Below are positions 1 to 9,600 of a stretch of DNA of 30,753 nucleotides, one piece after another. The translations under genes were made by a program, and so were the position numbers. The notes beneath the pieces were generated by a model. That model ran no database searches. It had not been told where the DNA came from and saw only the letters and a list, made by a program, of their open reading frames with translations. The DNA is taken from NCBI GenBank assembly GCA_016840025.1, contig JAEOTF010000281.1, positions 1-30,753 on the forward strand, given 5' to 3'. Position 1 is the stretch's first letter; each line of letters starts with the position of its first letter. This stretch comes from Candidatus Hodarchaeota archaeon (lineage in GTDB: Archaea; Asgardarchaeota; Heimdallarchaeia; Hodarchaeales; YT1-039).

Positions 1-414
1 AAAGCCTTTTTCCCTAACTCCCGTCCTCAATTTCGAATATCTCATAAAAAGACTTGGATTGAACCCGACAATGTCGTGAAGCTAGCCCCTGACGCGGAAA
101 TTGCCAATGGGGACGATGATTTTGATCTAATTATTGAGGCTAAACAAACTCCATGGGGGTGTAAAGTCAAAAAGGATATGGGGAACTATACACAGCATTG
201 TAAGCGCCTAATCATCCCGTACTTCTATGGACATAGAAAGTCTATAGATCATCCCGACTTACTTAGTGGAACAATCACACCTGTCGAATTTCTTACCTTT
301 CCTGAACTGATGGTTAGACTTGCTGAATTGTCAACGACCAAGGTGGATGAAGAGAAACTACAAGAGTTAGAAGAAGAATATTTGAGACTTGTCGAATTTG
401 CGAATAATCTTTAG
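1..414 (+). CDS. Partial PD-(D/E)XK nuclease-like protein (5' end outside window)
   Basis: The reading frame is open from the first base, so the gene begins upstream of the window; at least 137 codons are present, ending in TAG. The visible part contains an acidic stretch followed by FDLIIEAK, which fits the second half of the PD-(D/E)XK nuclease core (beta-strand ending in E-x-K). The rest is a mixed alpha/beta segment and a charged C-terminal helix. A GTG at 76 could serve as an internal start, but the upstream codons read as ordinary protein, so truncation by the window edge is more likely. The last 48 bases overlap, tail to tail, the end of the RNA methyltransferase gene on the other strand. 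The nuclease fold is an inference from one short motif; the substrate and role (restriction, repair or other) cannot be told. Confidence 0.55.
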   Translation, partial: KAFFPNSRPQFRISHKKTWIEPDNVVKLAPDAEIANGDDDFDLIIEAKQTPWGCKVKKDMGNYTQHCKRLIIPYFYGHRKSIDHPDLLSGTITPVEFLTFPELMVRLAELSTTKVDEEKLQELEEEYLRLVEFANNL

Positions 415-1776
415 CTTTTTTCTAAATTTACATATAAAAAATGAGCTGGTATTATGTATGTGTGGGAATGTCCTTCTACACTTCAATATTTCAGGCAAGA
501 ACGGTCTTCCAATATCATCATGTGGGTATGCTGGAACCCCAAAACTGACGGGTAATAAATCAAGAGAGGGAAGATTTTTCTCAATAATCAACTCTCCTTC
601 TTTATGATGGATAGAACATACAGAATATACTCCTATTCCACCTTTTTTCAGGATTGAAAGACTATTTTCAAGAATTTCCTCTTGCAATTGGCTAAATTTC
701 TCGAATATGGTTGTTTCTCGCCATTTATGATCTGGGTACATCCTAAAAATCCCTGAAGAAGAACAGGGGGCATCCAAAAGGATCCGATCTGCAATATGTT
801 TTTTAATCGGAGGATAACGCGAGTCTGCACAGATTAAATGGATATTAGGTTTAATAAAAGGTTGAAGGAAACGGCGCATCCTTCGAAGGCGGTGTCCAGA
901 AATATCGATTCCAATGAGCTGACCCGTGCTCCCTATTAGAGAAGCAATATGCAAAAACTTCATTCCTGGCGCGCAGGCCAAATCGACGGTAATTTCGTGA
1001 GGTTGGGGATCAAGGATATGGCCGATAGCTGAGCTTGTTTTGTCTTGAGCAAAAATATGTTTAGAACGATACAATTGAGTTGTTACAGGAGATTTTCTTG
1101 CCTTCTTAACCCTTAAAATATCGGGAAAATCCGAATCTACATCAATGATTACGCCTGCACGGGCGAGTTCGCGGGTTATCTCTGAAATAGATCTTTTCTC
1201 TTTTAATCTATTAATTCGTAACCAAACTTGTTTACTTTCATTGTTAGCCTGCATAAGCTGAAGAACTTCATCTTTTCCCAACATCAAAGACATATATTCT
1301 ATGAACCATAGAGGATGATAATATTGAAGCGCTAAGTGTTCTGCTTCTGTTTTGTCCTGAAATAACTCTTCTTTTTTCGTTTTGTGGATCTTCACCACAT
1401 AACCTATTAGTTCTTCTATAGTTGTTGATAATTGACGAGGATGAGTAACCTCTTCCATTAATTTTGTTGCTTCTTTAATTGTTGGTGGTTTACCTGAAGT
1501 ATAATACTCCTCTTTCAAAATATAAGTAGCTATACGAAGAAGGTTGATCAAGAAGGTATCAAGTTTAGATGCTTTTCCCCCACTAGCGAAATTTAAATAC
1601 TCATCAAGCAGGTTCTGACGGCGAGTTGTCTCCATAACTAAGTGATAGACCGCTTTTCGCGAAATTTGTTTTTTTTGAGAGCGAAAATACTTGAAAAGTT
1701 CATTTCGTACTGAATCATGAAAAATTTCCGCTCGTGTTAAAATAAGCGTTGCTGCTTCTAAAAGATGGGCATCCAT
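367..1776 (-). CDS. NOL1/NOP2/Sun-family (RsmB-like) RNA cytosine-5 methyltransferase
   Basis: This 469-residue protein has the architecture of RsmB-type enzymes: an N-terminal helical NusB-like domain (about 1-140), a linker, then a Rossmann-fold AdoMet methyltransferase domain. The AdoMet motif reads VDLACAPGMKF (about residue 265) where the family usually has APGGKT. Both catalytic cysteine motifs are present: DAPCSSSG near 335 and YSVCSI near 387, the cysteines that release and attack the target cytosine. It probably makes m5C in rRNA or tRNA in the cytoplasm. The start is ATG. The final 16 codons or so run into the convergent neighbouring gene and are lysine-, isoleucine- and phenylalanine-rich, beyond the usual end of the family, suggesting a lost original stop. 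The exact RNA target cannot be inferred. Confidence 0.88.
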   Translation of the reverse strand: MDAHLLEAATLILTRAEIFHDSVRNELFKYFRSQKKQISRKAVYHLVMETTRRQNLLDEYLNFASGGKASKLDTFLINLLRIATYILKEEYYTSGKPPTIKEATKLMEEVTHPRQLSTTIEELIGYVVKIHKTKKEELFQDKTEAEHLALQYYHPLWFIEYMSLMLGKDEVLQLMQANNESKQVWLRINRLKEKRSISEITRELARAGVIIDVDSDFPDILRVKKARKSPVTTQLYRSKHIFAQDKTSSAIGHILDPQPHEITVDLACAPGMKFLHIASLIGSTGQLIGIDISGHRLRRMRRFLQPFIKPNIHLICADSRYPPIKKHIADRILLDAPCSSSGIFRMYPDHKWRETTIFEKFSQLQEEILENSLSILKKGGIGVYSVCSIHHKEGELIIEKNLPSLDLLPVSFGVPAYPHDDIGRPFLPEILKCRRTFPHIHNTSSFFICKFRKKLKIIRKFDKSQIFFF

Positions 1777-1845
1777 ATAGAATATTTCCTGAAAAACTTC
1801 TAAAATACCGTTATCTGAAAGTAGATCTTGGCAATATTAGTTTTA

Positions 1846-2112
1846 TCATATTAAGTAAACATAACCCCTAAATCTCGCGTCATGATTCCCTGGCATAACA
1901 AAAGTCTTTGATTTAATCCTGGTAATGAAATTTTTCGCCATTAAGTAGTCTTCTTCAAACTCAAACATCGTTATATCCCCCGTTATGAACACTGCATCTG
2001 GAGAAATATTATTCACTTCGTCAATACATTCTTCAAGCTTCCCAGGCATAAAATCTCCTTTTTTTCCCCCTGCAACATGAATGTCTGATAAATGTACAAA
2101 TAAATTATTCAT
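1846..2112 (-). pseudogene. Truncated calcineurin-like metallophosphoesterase
   Basis: The 88-codon ORF carries the first three motifs of calcineurin-like phosphoesterases in order: LSDIH near residue 10 (D-x-H), TGDIT near 46 (G-D) and PGNHD near 75 (G-N-H-D/E). These bind the dinuclear metal centre. After the third motif the frame stops within a dozen residues, whereas intact members continue for 100-200 residues with the later histidine motifs (H and G-H-x-H) needed for activity. Only 69 bases separate its stop from the next gene in the same direction, so the missing half is not nearby. It has a good ATG start and looks recently truncated. It is read here as a decaying gene; a short expressed protein cannot be excluded. 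Confidence 0.75.
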
Positions 2113-2294
2113 ATAGTCACCTCAAATCCACTGAGTTGGAATAATAATAATTAACAGAATACTTCCTGTAGGTACTTCCTGAAATACATACATTTGATAA
2201 AAGGTCTTACTCTATCAAAATATTTCTTATCACAATCTATCATTAAATTTAAACGTCTCCAGGATTCTGCCTGGATTCGTCTTAAAAAGATAAG
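2113..2294. other. Intergenic region, divergent
   Basis: This 182-base AT-rich spacer separates the truncated phosphoesterase (minus) from the small membrane protein (plus), so it should hold both promoters. An 8-base word, acttcctg, occurs twice 14 bases apart near 2162-2183. No RNA gene or clear TATA box was identified. Confidence 0.3.
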
Positions 2295-2549
2295 GTGCAA
2301 TCATTGAATCTCACTGCGAAACTATATGGCATTCCAGTCCTAGAAACAGGGTGGTACGGTCCCCTAGCACTCCTTCTGACGATGATTGGCATTGCTAGCG
2401 CTCTTTGGCTCGTTGTCTTTACTGAAACTTCCAGAGATATGCCGTTTAAATCTCGACTCTTAGGCATACTAATCCGGCTTATCCTGATGGCGTTCTTTTC
2501 AGGTTTAGGCATCCATTTTTACCTTTTAAGCGAAGGAATCTACTTATAG
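2295..2549 (+). CDS. Small two-helix membrane protein
   Basis: The 84-residue ORF starts with GTG behind a purine-rich stretch (aaaagataag); a TTG three codons on is an alternative. It has two hydrophobic segments, about residues 22-43 (LALLLTMIGIASALWLVVF) and 57-78, joined by a short basic loop, so a helical hairpin in the membrane is expected. I do not recognise a family. An ORF of similar length lies on the opposite strand over most of the same bases, but its product is arginine- and serine-rich without a coherent pattern. The plus-strand reading is preferred because of its clean transmembrane pattern, ribosome binding site and orientation with the following genes. Confidence 0.55.
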   Translation: MQSLNLTAKLYGIPVLETGWYGPLALLLTMIGIASALWLVVFTETSRDMPFKSRLLGILIRLILMAFFSGLGIHFYLLSEGIYL

Positions 2550-2626
2550 GGTAGAATAGGGGGAGAATGTATACAAATCTCAAAAAAGTAAATCGACTTA
2601 TCGATCCTGATTAGAGGCAAATCCTC

Positions 2627-3193
2627 ATGAAATCCTTTTTGAAGGCAATTTACATAATGAAACGGCTCCGCCGACAGGGATGGATTCGAGCAGGTGTACC
2701 TATCTCAAATGTCGAATCTATTGCGGAACATAGCTTTGGAACAGCCTTGATCGCTTTGCTCTTGGCGACAGTACATAACTCGCAGGTGGAAGAAGAAGAA
2801 CAAGTCGATGTATTTCGTGTTACTATAATGGCTCTTTTACACGATTTTCCTGAGTCAGGGTACTTGGATATCGATAAGTCCTTTGATGAGTTACTCGGAC
2901 CACGTGCTTCAAAGCTGAAAGAAGAACTTGATGCAAAGGTTATTGAACAGCTTTTAGAAGGAATACCAGCTGATCAAGAAACTCTCAAAGCTTTATTGAA
3001 TCCTCCTTCCTCATTTGAGAAGACACTTGTCAAATATGCGGATAAATTGGAGTTATTAGGACAAACTATGGATTATAGTGCATCTGGGGTGCCTGATTCG
3101 ACTCTTCAAGATTTCTTATCCTCCTGTTATGATATGTTTTCAACTACAGATATTGAGTCGGTCAAAAAAGTCTATCAAGCCCTAATTGATTAG
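2627..3193 (+). CDS. HD-domain hydrolase, HDDC2/YfbR-like 5'-deoxynucleotidase
   Basis: The 188-residue protein matches the compact HD family to which YfbR and human HDDC2 belong: an N-terminal motif RQGWIRAGVPISNVESIAEH, the first metal histidine in AEHSF (H35), the HD doublet in LLHDFPES (H72, D73), and a late aspartate in KYADKLE (around residue 145). These residues coordinate the metal that hydrolyses nucleoside 5'-monophosphates to nucleosides. The length is that of the family (about 180-200). It starts with ATG after GAGG at slightly long spacing. The next gene begins 35 bases after the stop, so co-transcription is possible though no functional link is evident. Nucleotide specificity is not deducible. 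Confidence 0.85.
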   Translation: MKSFLKAIYIMKRLRRQGWIRAGVPISNVESIAEHSFGTALIALLLATVHNSQVEEEEQVDVFRVTIMALLHDFPESGYLDIDKSFDELLGPRASKLKEELDAKVIEQLLEGIPADQETLKALLNPPSSFEKTLVKYADKLELLGQTMDYSASGVPDSTLQDFLSSCYDMFSTTDIESVKKVYQALID

Positions 3194-3228
3194 GAGAGCT
3201 TTTTATTTAAATTCTCTAAATTTAATTC

Positions 3229-5211
3229 ATGCAGTGCACTCGGTCACTCTTCAAATTTATTTTTGTTCTAGTGACCATTATAATGATTTTATTAAGCTCA
3301 ACAGCAGCCTTTCTTTTTACAAACGTAGCGATTTCCTCTACCACGAGCTTATCTACACCTCTAGAAAATATGGCAGAGGGTGACTTCTCTGACCTTCCTT
3401 ACAGTTCTTTTTTGGAGAATTTATTTTTTTATGATACTTTTTCTTATGAATACTTCTCTTTAGAAACAATATCAGCTTTTATTGATTATGATAGAGATGT
3501 CCTTCTACAGTATGATGGAATAGATGTCAATCGTCAGCTCATTGATATTCATGGCTTCAATTGGAACGCGAGTGTTCTACAAAATACAACTATTGGCTTC
3601 TACGGATCCTTAGGGCATTTGACTATGAATGACCTCCCAGATTACTTCCCTTATTTTTTCCCAACAATTAACAATCTAAATAACAACGGCTTGCTAATTG
3701 TTGCTTCACCAAAACCATTAGATGAGTTCAAGCAAGACATTAGACAAATTGAAGTGATATTAGACCCCCTAAATCTATCTTTATCCTTTTTTCATTGTTC
3801 TTGGACAAAAGTAGAGAAGCAAACATTATCATTTGCTGTTTGGCATGCACACGTCAGTCAAGCACTTCTTGCCTCAATTTCTGCAAACAAAGGGCTTGCG
3901 AATCTTCTGAATAGCTCCCAAATATCCATGACTCAAAAAAATGATTTATCAATCGCTTTTCTACGCTCTTCCTTCACAAATAACTATTATTCCAACTATT
4001 CCTTTAAAGTAAGAGTTCAATATAATATTCCCAATGCTGCAGAAGATAATAAATTCTATTCAAAAAAATTCATTGATCCTATTTCACCCAATCGCGATCA
4101 TAATGTCAGTTTAGGGATAGTGGTGGCACCACCCTCCTCGGATACGGAATTAGACGCGTCACTCCTTTCGAGTAGTAATGTCCGCCCTGCGATTGGATGG
4201 GCAACCGTGGACCCATGGTTTGATGGAGAGTCCATCAACCTGATCAATCCGCTTATCTTGCCTTTAAACCAATCAAACATGGAATTAGGTAATCCTTTTG
4301 GAATATTCGATGGCCCTCAATTCATTGAAGTTGCAATTTATAATATTCATATCAAAGTTCCAGAGACTAATGAATATGTAAACATAGGTTTTTCACAGCG
4401 TACGGATGTTAGTGACCTCGGATTTGTGATTGAGAAGGCGCCATATTTTTCACCATTAACACCAACACCAACAGCAGAATTACAGTTAGAGATGCAGAGC
4501 ATTCCAAGTGCAGAAACCAATCAAACTATAGAAATAACGGTGACGGCTACCAATCAAGGTTCTAAGGCTGCATTTATGCCCTTTTTAGATTCACAACATC
4601 CTCAAGAATATGGAATCTTTATTTCTTTTTCTGATTTCCCCTATAACCTCCTAATTGATGATCACATTACGCTTAACAACACAACTTACCCCTTAAGTGG
4701 AGATTTTATTGTTTTCCATTCCTGCCTTGAGAAAGAAATGTTATTATACGCCAATTCTTTTTCATTACGCCAAGATGCTCTTGAAATAACTCCCATTTAT
4801 CCTGACCAAAGTCAGTCGTGGAATTTTATGGTTAGCTCAGATTTTTCGGGGGAATTAGAAATTTCTTCTGCATATGCAAGTTATCTAAGCGTAGAAAAAG
4901 GCTTTAATGATTCTCAATGGGTTCTCTCGCCTTTTCCCCCATCTGAGCTTAATAGGACACCCTTTTTAGATTTTACTGGTTTTATTAGCAAAATACCTAT
5001 TCCTTTCCCGCTTTTTTCCAAAAATATCCCTACATACTCCTGTTTTTCAATAAGTAATTCATTAGAAGTTATGATTGAAACCAAGGAAACTACTTCAACC
5101 ATGCCTAGTCCTTTCTTTGTAGGGGATGAACTTTATTGGGAACTGTTAATAATTACCTGTTCACTATTTCTCACACATTCAGTTAGAAAAAAGAAGAAAG
5201 TAAAGGTTTAG
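3229..5211 (+). CDS. Large secreted protein anchored by N- and C-terminal membrane helices
   Basis: The 660-residue protein starts with a basic residue and a hydrophobic segment (about 8-30, FIFVLVTIIMILLSSTAAFLF) that can act as signal peptide or anchor. It ends with a second hydrophobic segment (about 636-652) followed by a lysine/arginine cluster, a stop-transfer signal. The roughly 600 residues between are polar and rich in Asn, Ser, Thr, Tyr and Phe, with many N-x-S/T sequons, as expected for a glycosylated archaeal surface protein. After a PLTPTPT linker (about 408-414) lies a segment resembling a beta-sandwich domain of the CARDB/DUF11 kind (SAETNQTIEITVTATNQGS), a weak resemblance. 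I recognise no enzyme motif. Neighbouring glycosyltransferase and membrane genes fit an envelope role. Confidence 0.65.
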   Translation: MQCTRSLFKFIFVLVTIIMILLSSTAAFLFTNVAISSTTSLSTPLENMAEGDFSDLPYSSFLENLFFYDTFSYEYFSLETISAFIDYDRDVLLQYDGIDVNRQLIDIHGFNWNASVLQNTTIGFYGSLGHLTMNDLPDYFPYFFPTINNLNNNGLLIVASPKPLDEFKQDIRQIEVILDPLNLSLSFFHCSWTKVEKQTLSFAVWHAHVSQALLASISANKGLANLLNSSQISMTQKNDLSIAFLRSSFTNNYYSNYSFKVRVQYNIPNAAEDNKFYSKKFIDPISPNRDHNVSLGIVVAPPSSDTELDASLLSSSNVRPAIGWATVDPWFDGESINLINPLILPLNQSNMELGNPFGIFDGPQFIEVAIYNIHIKVPETNEYVNIGFSQRTDVSDLGFVIEKAPYFSPLTPTPTAELQLEMQSIPSAETNQTIEITVTATNQGSKAAFMPFLDSQHPQEYGIFISFSDFPYNLLIDDHITLNNTTYPLSGDFIVFHSCLEKEMLLYANSFSLRQDALEITPIYPDQSQSWNFMVSSDFSGELEISSAYASYLSVEKGFNDSQWVLSPFPPSELNRTPFLDFTGFISKIPIPFPLFSKNIPTYSCFSISNSLEVMIETKETTSTMPSPFFVGDELYWELLIITCSLFLTHSVRKKKKVKV

Positions 5212-5312
5212 GGGTGAGTTTTTCGTCAAACCTTAAAAATTCGTGAGTAATATTCACAAGAAGACCAGATAGGTAAGTAATGGGTGGATAATAATTGCAG
5301 GAAGGTTAAGGG

Positions 5313-6641
5313 ATGTCTCGAAAACGTATGAGAATTCTAATCGATAATACTAGTTTTTTACCTATCGTAGGAGGAACAGAAACCTATTGTTATCAATTAA
5401 TATCTTATTTTAATCCTGATCAAATAGATTTGCAATTACTATGTCAAATTCCAGAAGAAGGTCCTTCAAATATTAATGAATTTCAAATAATTCGGGTAGG
5501 AGATCATGGACTGAAAGAAGGTTATTTTAATGGAAGTCAAGAACAAGATGCTTCATTAGGAATGGATAGACTTTTAACAGATAAAGTAGATGCAGAGAAA
5601 AGTGTTAAGAATCTACGAAAGATGGGCTTAGAGAAATATTACTCTGTAATTGAGCAGTTTAATCCAGATATAGTATTAGTGAATGATCTAATGCGAGTAA
5701 TTAGTGTCCCTTTCATTCAAAGTTTCCTCCTTACAAATGATATAAAAATGGTCATAAATCTTCATGGAATATTGACGAGCTTTGCAATGATCTGGGAGAC
5801 TCGACTAGAGAAAAAAAAACTTGCATTAGAACTAATTTTGAGAGAAGACCTACCAATTTATTTCATAGCTCCTTCAAATCACGTATACGACACTGCTCTA
5901 GAATGGGGGATCAAAGAAGAACGATGCAAGCTAATCTATCTAGGGGTTGATACAACATTCTTTACTCCACCAACTCCTGAAGAAAAAGTAAATGTACGAG
6001 CTCAGATTATAAAAAAATTTGAGGAAAAAGTTACCTTAACCTCAAATGAATTTTTGATTGGCTTTCCAAGTCGGGCTGTGGATCACAAAGGGATAGATGT
6101 TGTACTTGAAGCACTTCTATTATTGTTCAAAAAGGGGCCAGACTATAAATGGAAACTACTAATTGCTGGTGGATCATCCGACAATCCCGAAAGCATTCAA
6201 GAAACTAAAGAACTAATTGACCAGTTTGATATGCAAGAGCGAATTTTAGTAGGAATCGACTTGTTTTTAGATTTTCCAAAGGATATGAAGGCATTCTATC
6301 AAGCTTGCGATTTAACGCTTTTTCCTTCCAGAAGAGAAGCTCTTGGTTATGGAGCATTAGAAAGCATGGCTTGTGGAACAGCAGTAATTGGTACCTGTAT
6401 TCCAGGATTGTCCGAAGCTTTAGGCGTGAAAGTTGGAGAAACAGGCGAATGTCCAGCAGGATGGGCGGTATCTCCCGAAAATCCTAAACTCCTTGTTACA
6501 CAGCTTGAATCGATTTTAGTGAAGCCGAATATCCTCAAATTTAAAGGTAGAACTGCTAGGAAATGGGTTAAAGAAAGGTTTAATTTAGAACGAATGACCT
6601 ATGAGCATCTGGATTTTTTTGAGAAAATCAGTCAACAATAA
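5313..6641 (+). CDS. GT4-family glycosyltransferase
   Basis: The 442-residue protein has the two Rossmann-like halves of GT-B retaining glycosyltransferases. The N-terminal half opens with RILIDNTSFLPIVGGTETY, the glycine-rich acceptor-side motif. The C-terminal half contains LIGFPSRAVDHKGIDVVLEAL and the E-x7-E signature REALGYGALE (glutamates near 342 and 350) that binds the nucleotide-sugar donor. It probably transfers a sugar from a nucleotide donor to a lipid or glycan at the cytoplasmic face of the membrane. The start is ATG behind GGAAGG; a second in-frame ATG four codons later is possible. Its TAA overlaps the next ATG by one base (TAATG), indicating translational coupling to the large P-loop NTPase. 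The sugar and acceptor are unknown. Confidence 0.88.
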   Translation: MSRKRMRILIDNTSFLPIVGGTETYCYQLISYFNPDQIDLQLLCQIPEEGPSNINEFQIIRVGDHGLKEGYFNGSQEQDASLGMDRLLTDKVDAEKSVKNLRKMGLEKYYSVIEQFNPDIVLVNDLMRVISVPFIQSFLLTNDIKMVINLHGILTSFAMIWETRLEKKKLALELILREDLPIYFIAPSNHVYDTALEWGIKEERCKLIYLGVDTTFFTPPTPEEKVNVRAQIIKKFEEKVTLTSNEFLIGFPSRAVDHKGIDVVLEALLLLFKKGPDYKWKLLIAGGSSDNPESIQETKELIDQFDMQERILVGIDLFLDFPKDMKAFYQACDLTLFPSRREALGYGALESMACGTAVIGTCIPGLSEALGVKVGETGECPAGWAVSPENPKLLVTQLESILVKPNILKFKGRTARKWVKERFNLERMTYEHLDFFEKISQQ

Positions 6642-9600
6642 TGAGGATTGCTCTAATGGCTCAAACAAGTGAAATCGTGCATAGTAATTTATTTTTTGAG
6701 ATTAATCCTGAGATTTATTCTTTAATTGGACTTGATAAAGCATATAATTTCTTTTATGAGCGATTTTCACTTCTTAATGAGAAAAAAAGGAAAAATGAGC
6801 AATATGGAGGAACCTTCTTTCTTTCTGGGCCAATTGGGGGTGGAAAAAGTTTCATAATCAACCAATTGATGAAAGATTGCCCTGATCTAACCACAATAAC
6901 CATCACAGTCAATCGTGGGGCTGTTATTTTTGAGTTGATTGACGAATTAGTAACTCAACTTGACCTTATATTGAAGAAAGAAAGAAGCTTTCTCAAGAGA
7001 TTAAAAAGAGGAGATGTAGTGGATGTTATGTGGGATGTATTAGAGGAGTTAGATCCAACTCCTGTAGGAATTTTCACAAAAACAATTAAACTTGGGACAA
7101 CAAGAGTAGTAAAAGTAGTTCGGCGGGGAAAGAAAAAGGTACCCACAACAGTGCAGATTACAACGTCTGGAAAACATACGGAAAAGCAGGCTGTTCTCAT
7201 TGAAAAGCTGACTTTACTCGCAAAAATTAAGCCCTTTGTAATTTTTATCGAAAATTTACAGTGGATCGAGATGGACGATGCTATTGTTTTGGGTGAAGTA
7301 CACAAAGAAACAACAGGAAAATTACCTATTGTTATAGTTGGGAGGAAGGATGATGATCAATGGACCCAAAAAGAAGGGATTGGAGATCCTTTAAATGACT
7401 CCGCCGCATATTTAGCCCAAAAATGGGACGAAGAGGAGAACGATATAAGAATTCAAAATATGAATGAAAAAATGTTGAGAGACTGGCTTTTATATCTATT
7501 TCCTAACTCTGATATTACGGATGACTTCTTTAATGGGTTTTATACTTTGACCCAAGGCAATCTTCGCTATGTGATCAATGCTTTACAGTATTTAAATCTC
7601 AATAATTTCATTGATTATAATGATTCCCTAAATATTGCGGATTGGCAACTACCTAAAGATTGGAGTGGAAATATCCCCGATAGTCTCATTAATCTAGAAA
7701 AAAGTCAATTGATGAAGTTAATTGGGGGAGAAACAGAAAAACAAAAAATCTTAGAAAAGGCGGCAGTTGTTGCATATCCATTCAAAGCCTTTGAAGTTGA
7801 TATATTAGAGCGAGTTCTACGTGAGCATGAAGTTTTGGAATTGGCAGAAATCCTTGATTTCAGTATTCAGAATGAACTCATAAATCCTATCGGTTATCGA
7901 ATTGAATTCCCACGAGAGATTGTTCATGCATGTTTTTATGAAAATTTAGGTCGCTCCGTTAAAAGTGAGCTACATTTTCAAACAGCAAAACAAATTGAAG
8001 AGAAGATCGAGGAAGAAAGCTTCAAGCTCAAGCGAATTAATCGTATTTTTCAAGAACTTGCCATACATTATGAAAATGCAGCAAATTCTTTCAGTGAAAG
8101 CCGCAGCAGGGAAGCAGAAGAAAAAGCATTTGAATATTACATCCGTGCAGGCATGGGGATGTTTGGAGAAGGGGCAACACAAGAGGCACGTGAGATGTTA
8201 GCTAATGCCCTTGCTAATCTCGCTTTTAATCCAATCGATATGTTTAATATACTTAGTGAAGAATTAGAAGCATTATCTGAACAAGAAAATTTTGAAGAAA
8301 ATGGGTTATTAGAATTTTTGTTAGATAAGCTCTTTCCTAGCTATATGACATTACTTGCTGTCCTTGAAATCTATGAAATTAGAAGAATCGCTAAAAATGA
8401 TTTTGAATTTGAGGATTTTGAAGAATTATTGGAAATAATTCTCAAAGAGTATGAACACGGTATCCTAAATTCTGTTAATGCTCTTTTCAATCTTTTTGAT
8501 AAAGTTAGAAATTATGAAAAGTTTCTAGAAGAACTTAGTCCGATTTTATCACCGATTGCATTTATGTTACAATCTCTTTTATCAGATCCCGATGCTCCAA
8601 GACGTAAAGAACGGTTGGATCTCATTTACAAAGAATTTGTTAGTATTAGTGAGTTTTTCATTCAAGGATTCGATTTAGCAGACGATATGATAAATCAAGC
8701 CTATTTTTGGAACTTGCTTGCTTATTTTAGCAATGAAATCGACTTAGATCCAAAACCATATGCCTCGGAGTGTGGTAACGCCTATCTAAAGGCTGCTGAC
8801 CTTCCTATTGAGGATATAATCATAAAAAGCCGACTTGTAAGAAATGCGGGTTGGAATTACCTCAGTGCGGGTGAGCTAGAGAATTCAATCAATGCTTTTC
8901 AAATTGCGAAAGCTTTGCTAACTAATGCTAATCTCGATCATGATTATGTACGCTTGAGAACTGCGGAATTTGACCTACGAAGTTTTCAAATGATCCTTGT
9001 GCATATCCGTAATGATCCATTTATCATTTCTGATCGGCTAATTGTCGAGTTCACAAAATATCTACTGCAATTCTGGGAGCCTTATGGAAAGAACCATCAG
9101 AATAGTAATTACCCCCAATACCTTTCCAAGCTATTGGAATCCTATTCAGAACATTTTGGAAAGGAGTTTTTTGAAAAACTTAATAATTTAGCAGAACCCA
9201 TCTTAGTCTCTAAGCCAAGTAAAGGCTCCAAGAATATCCTAATAGTAACTAATGAATGGGACTATTGGCTTGCCGATCTTGTTCATGATAAATTAACCTC
9301 TGAGGATCCAAGTTTAAGTATTACATTCGCTGACCCTGAGGAATACGCTAAAGCAAAAGAAAAAATCAAACCAGATACAATTATCGTATTTGGGGGACCG
9401 AAAGCTCCTCATATCGGAAGTTTAGTAACTAGTCTTTTCCAAGGTGAAACCAATTTTCGATTCCTAACTTGGCGTCATCCAGAAGGATTTGGTGGTGTTT
9501 GGTCCAAGGAAAGAGATGGAATATTATACATTCTCATTGCAGGTAATGATGAAGAAACAGCAGATGGAACGTTGCTTTTTATCAAACACCAGAATAAATG

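Noticed and set aside
2282..2512. 76-codon minus-strand frame opposite the small membrane protein
   Set aside because: The plus-strand frame has two clear membrane helices; the minus product is Arg/Ser-rich without pattern.
3186..3383. 65-codon plus-strand frame overlapping the end of the HD gene
   Set aside because: It overlaps the start of the secreted protein, whose signal-like N-terminus is more convincing.
6955..7305. 116-codon open frame on the minus strand inside the NTPase gene
   Set aside because: It lies wholly within a well-supported gene and its product is a Ser/Phe/Thr-rich string without motifs.
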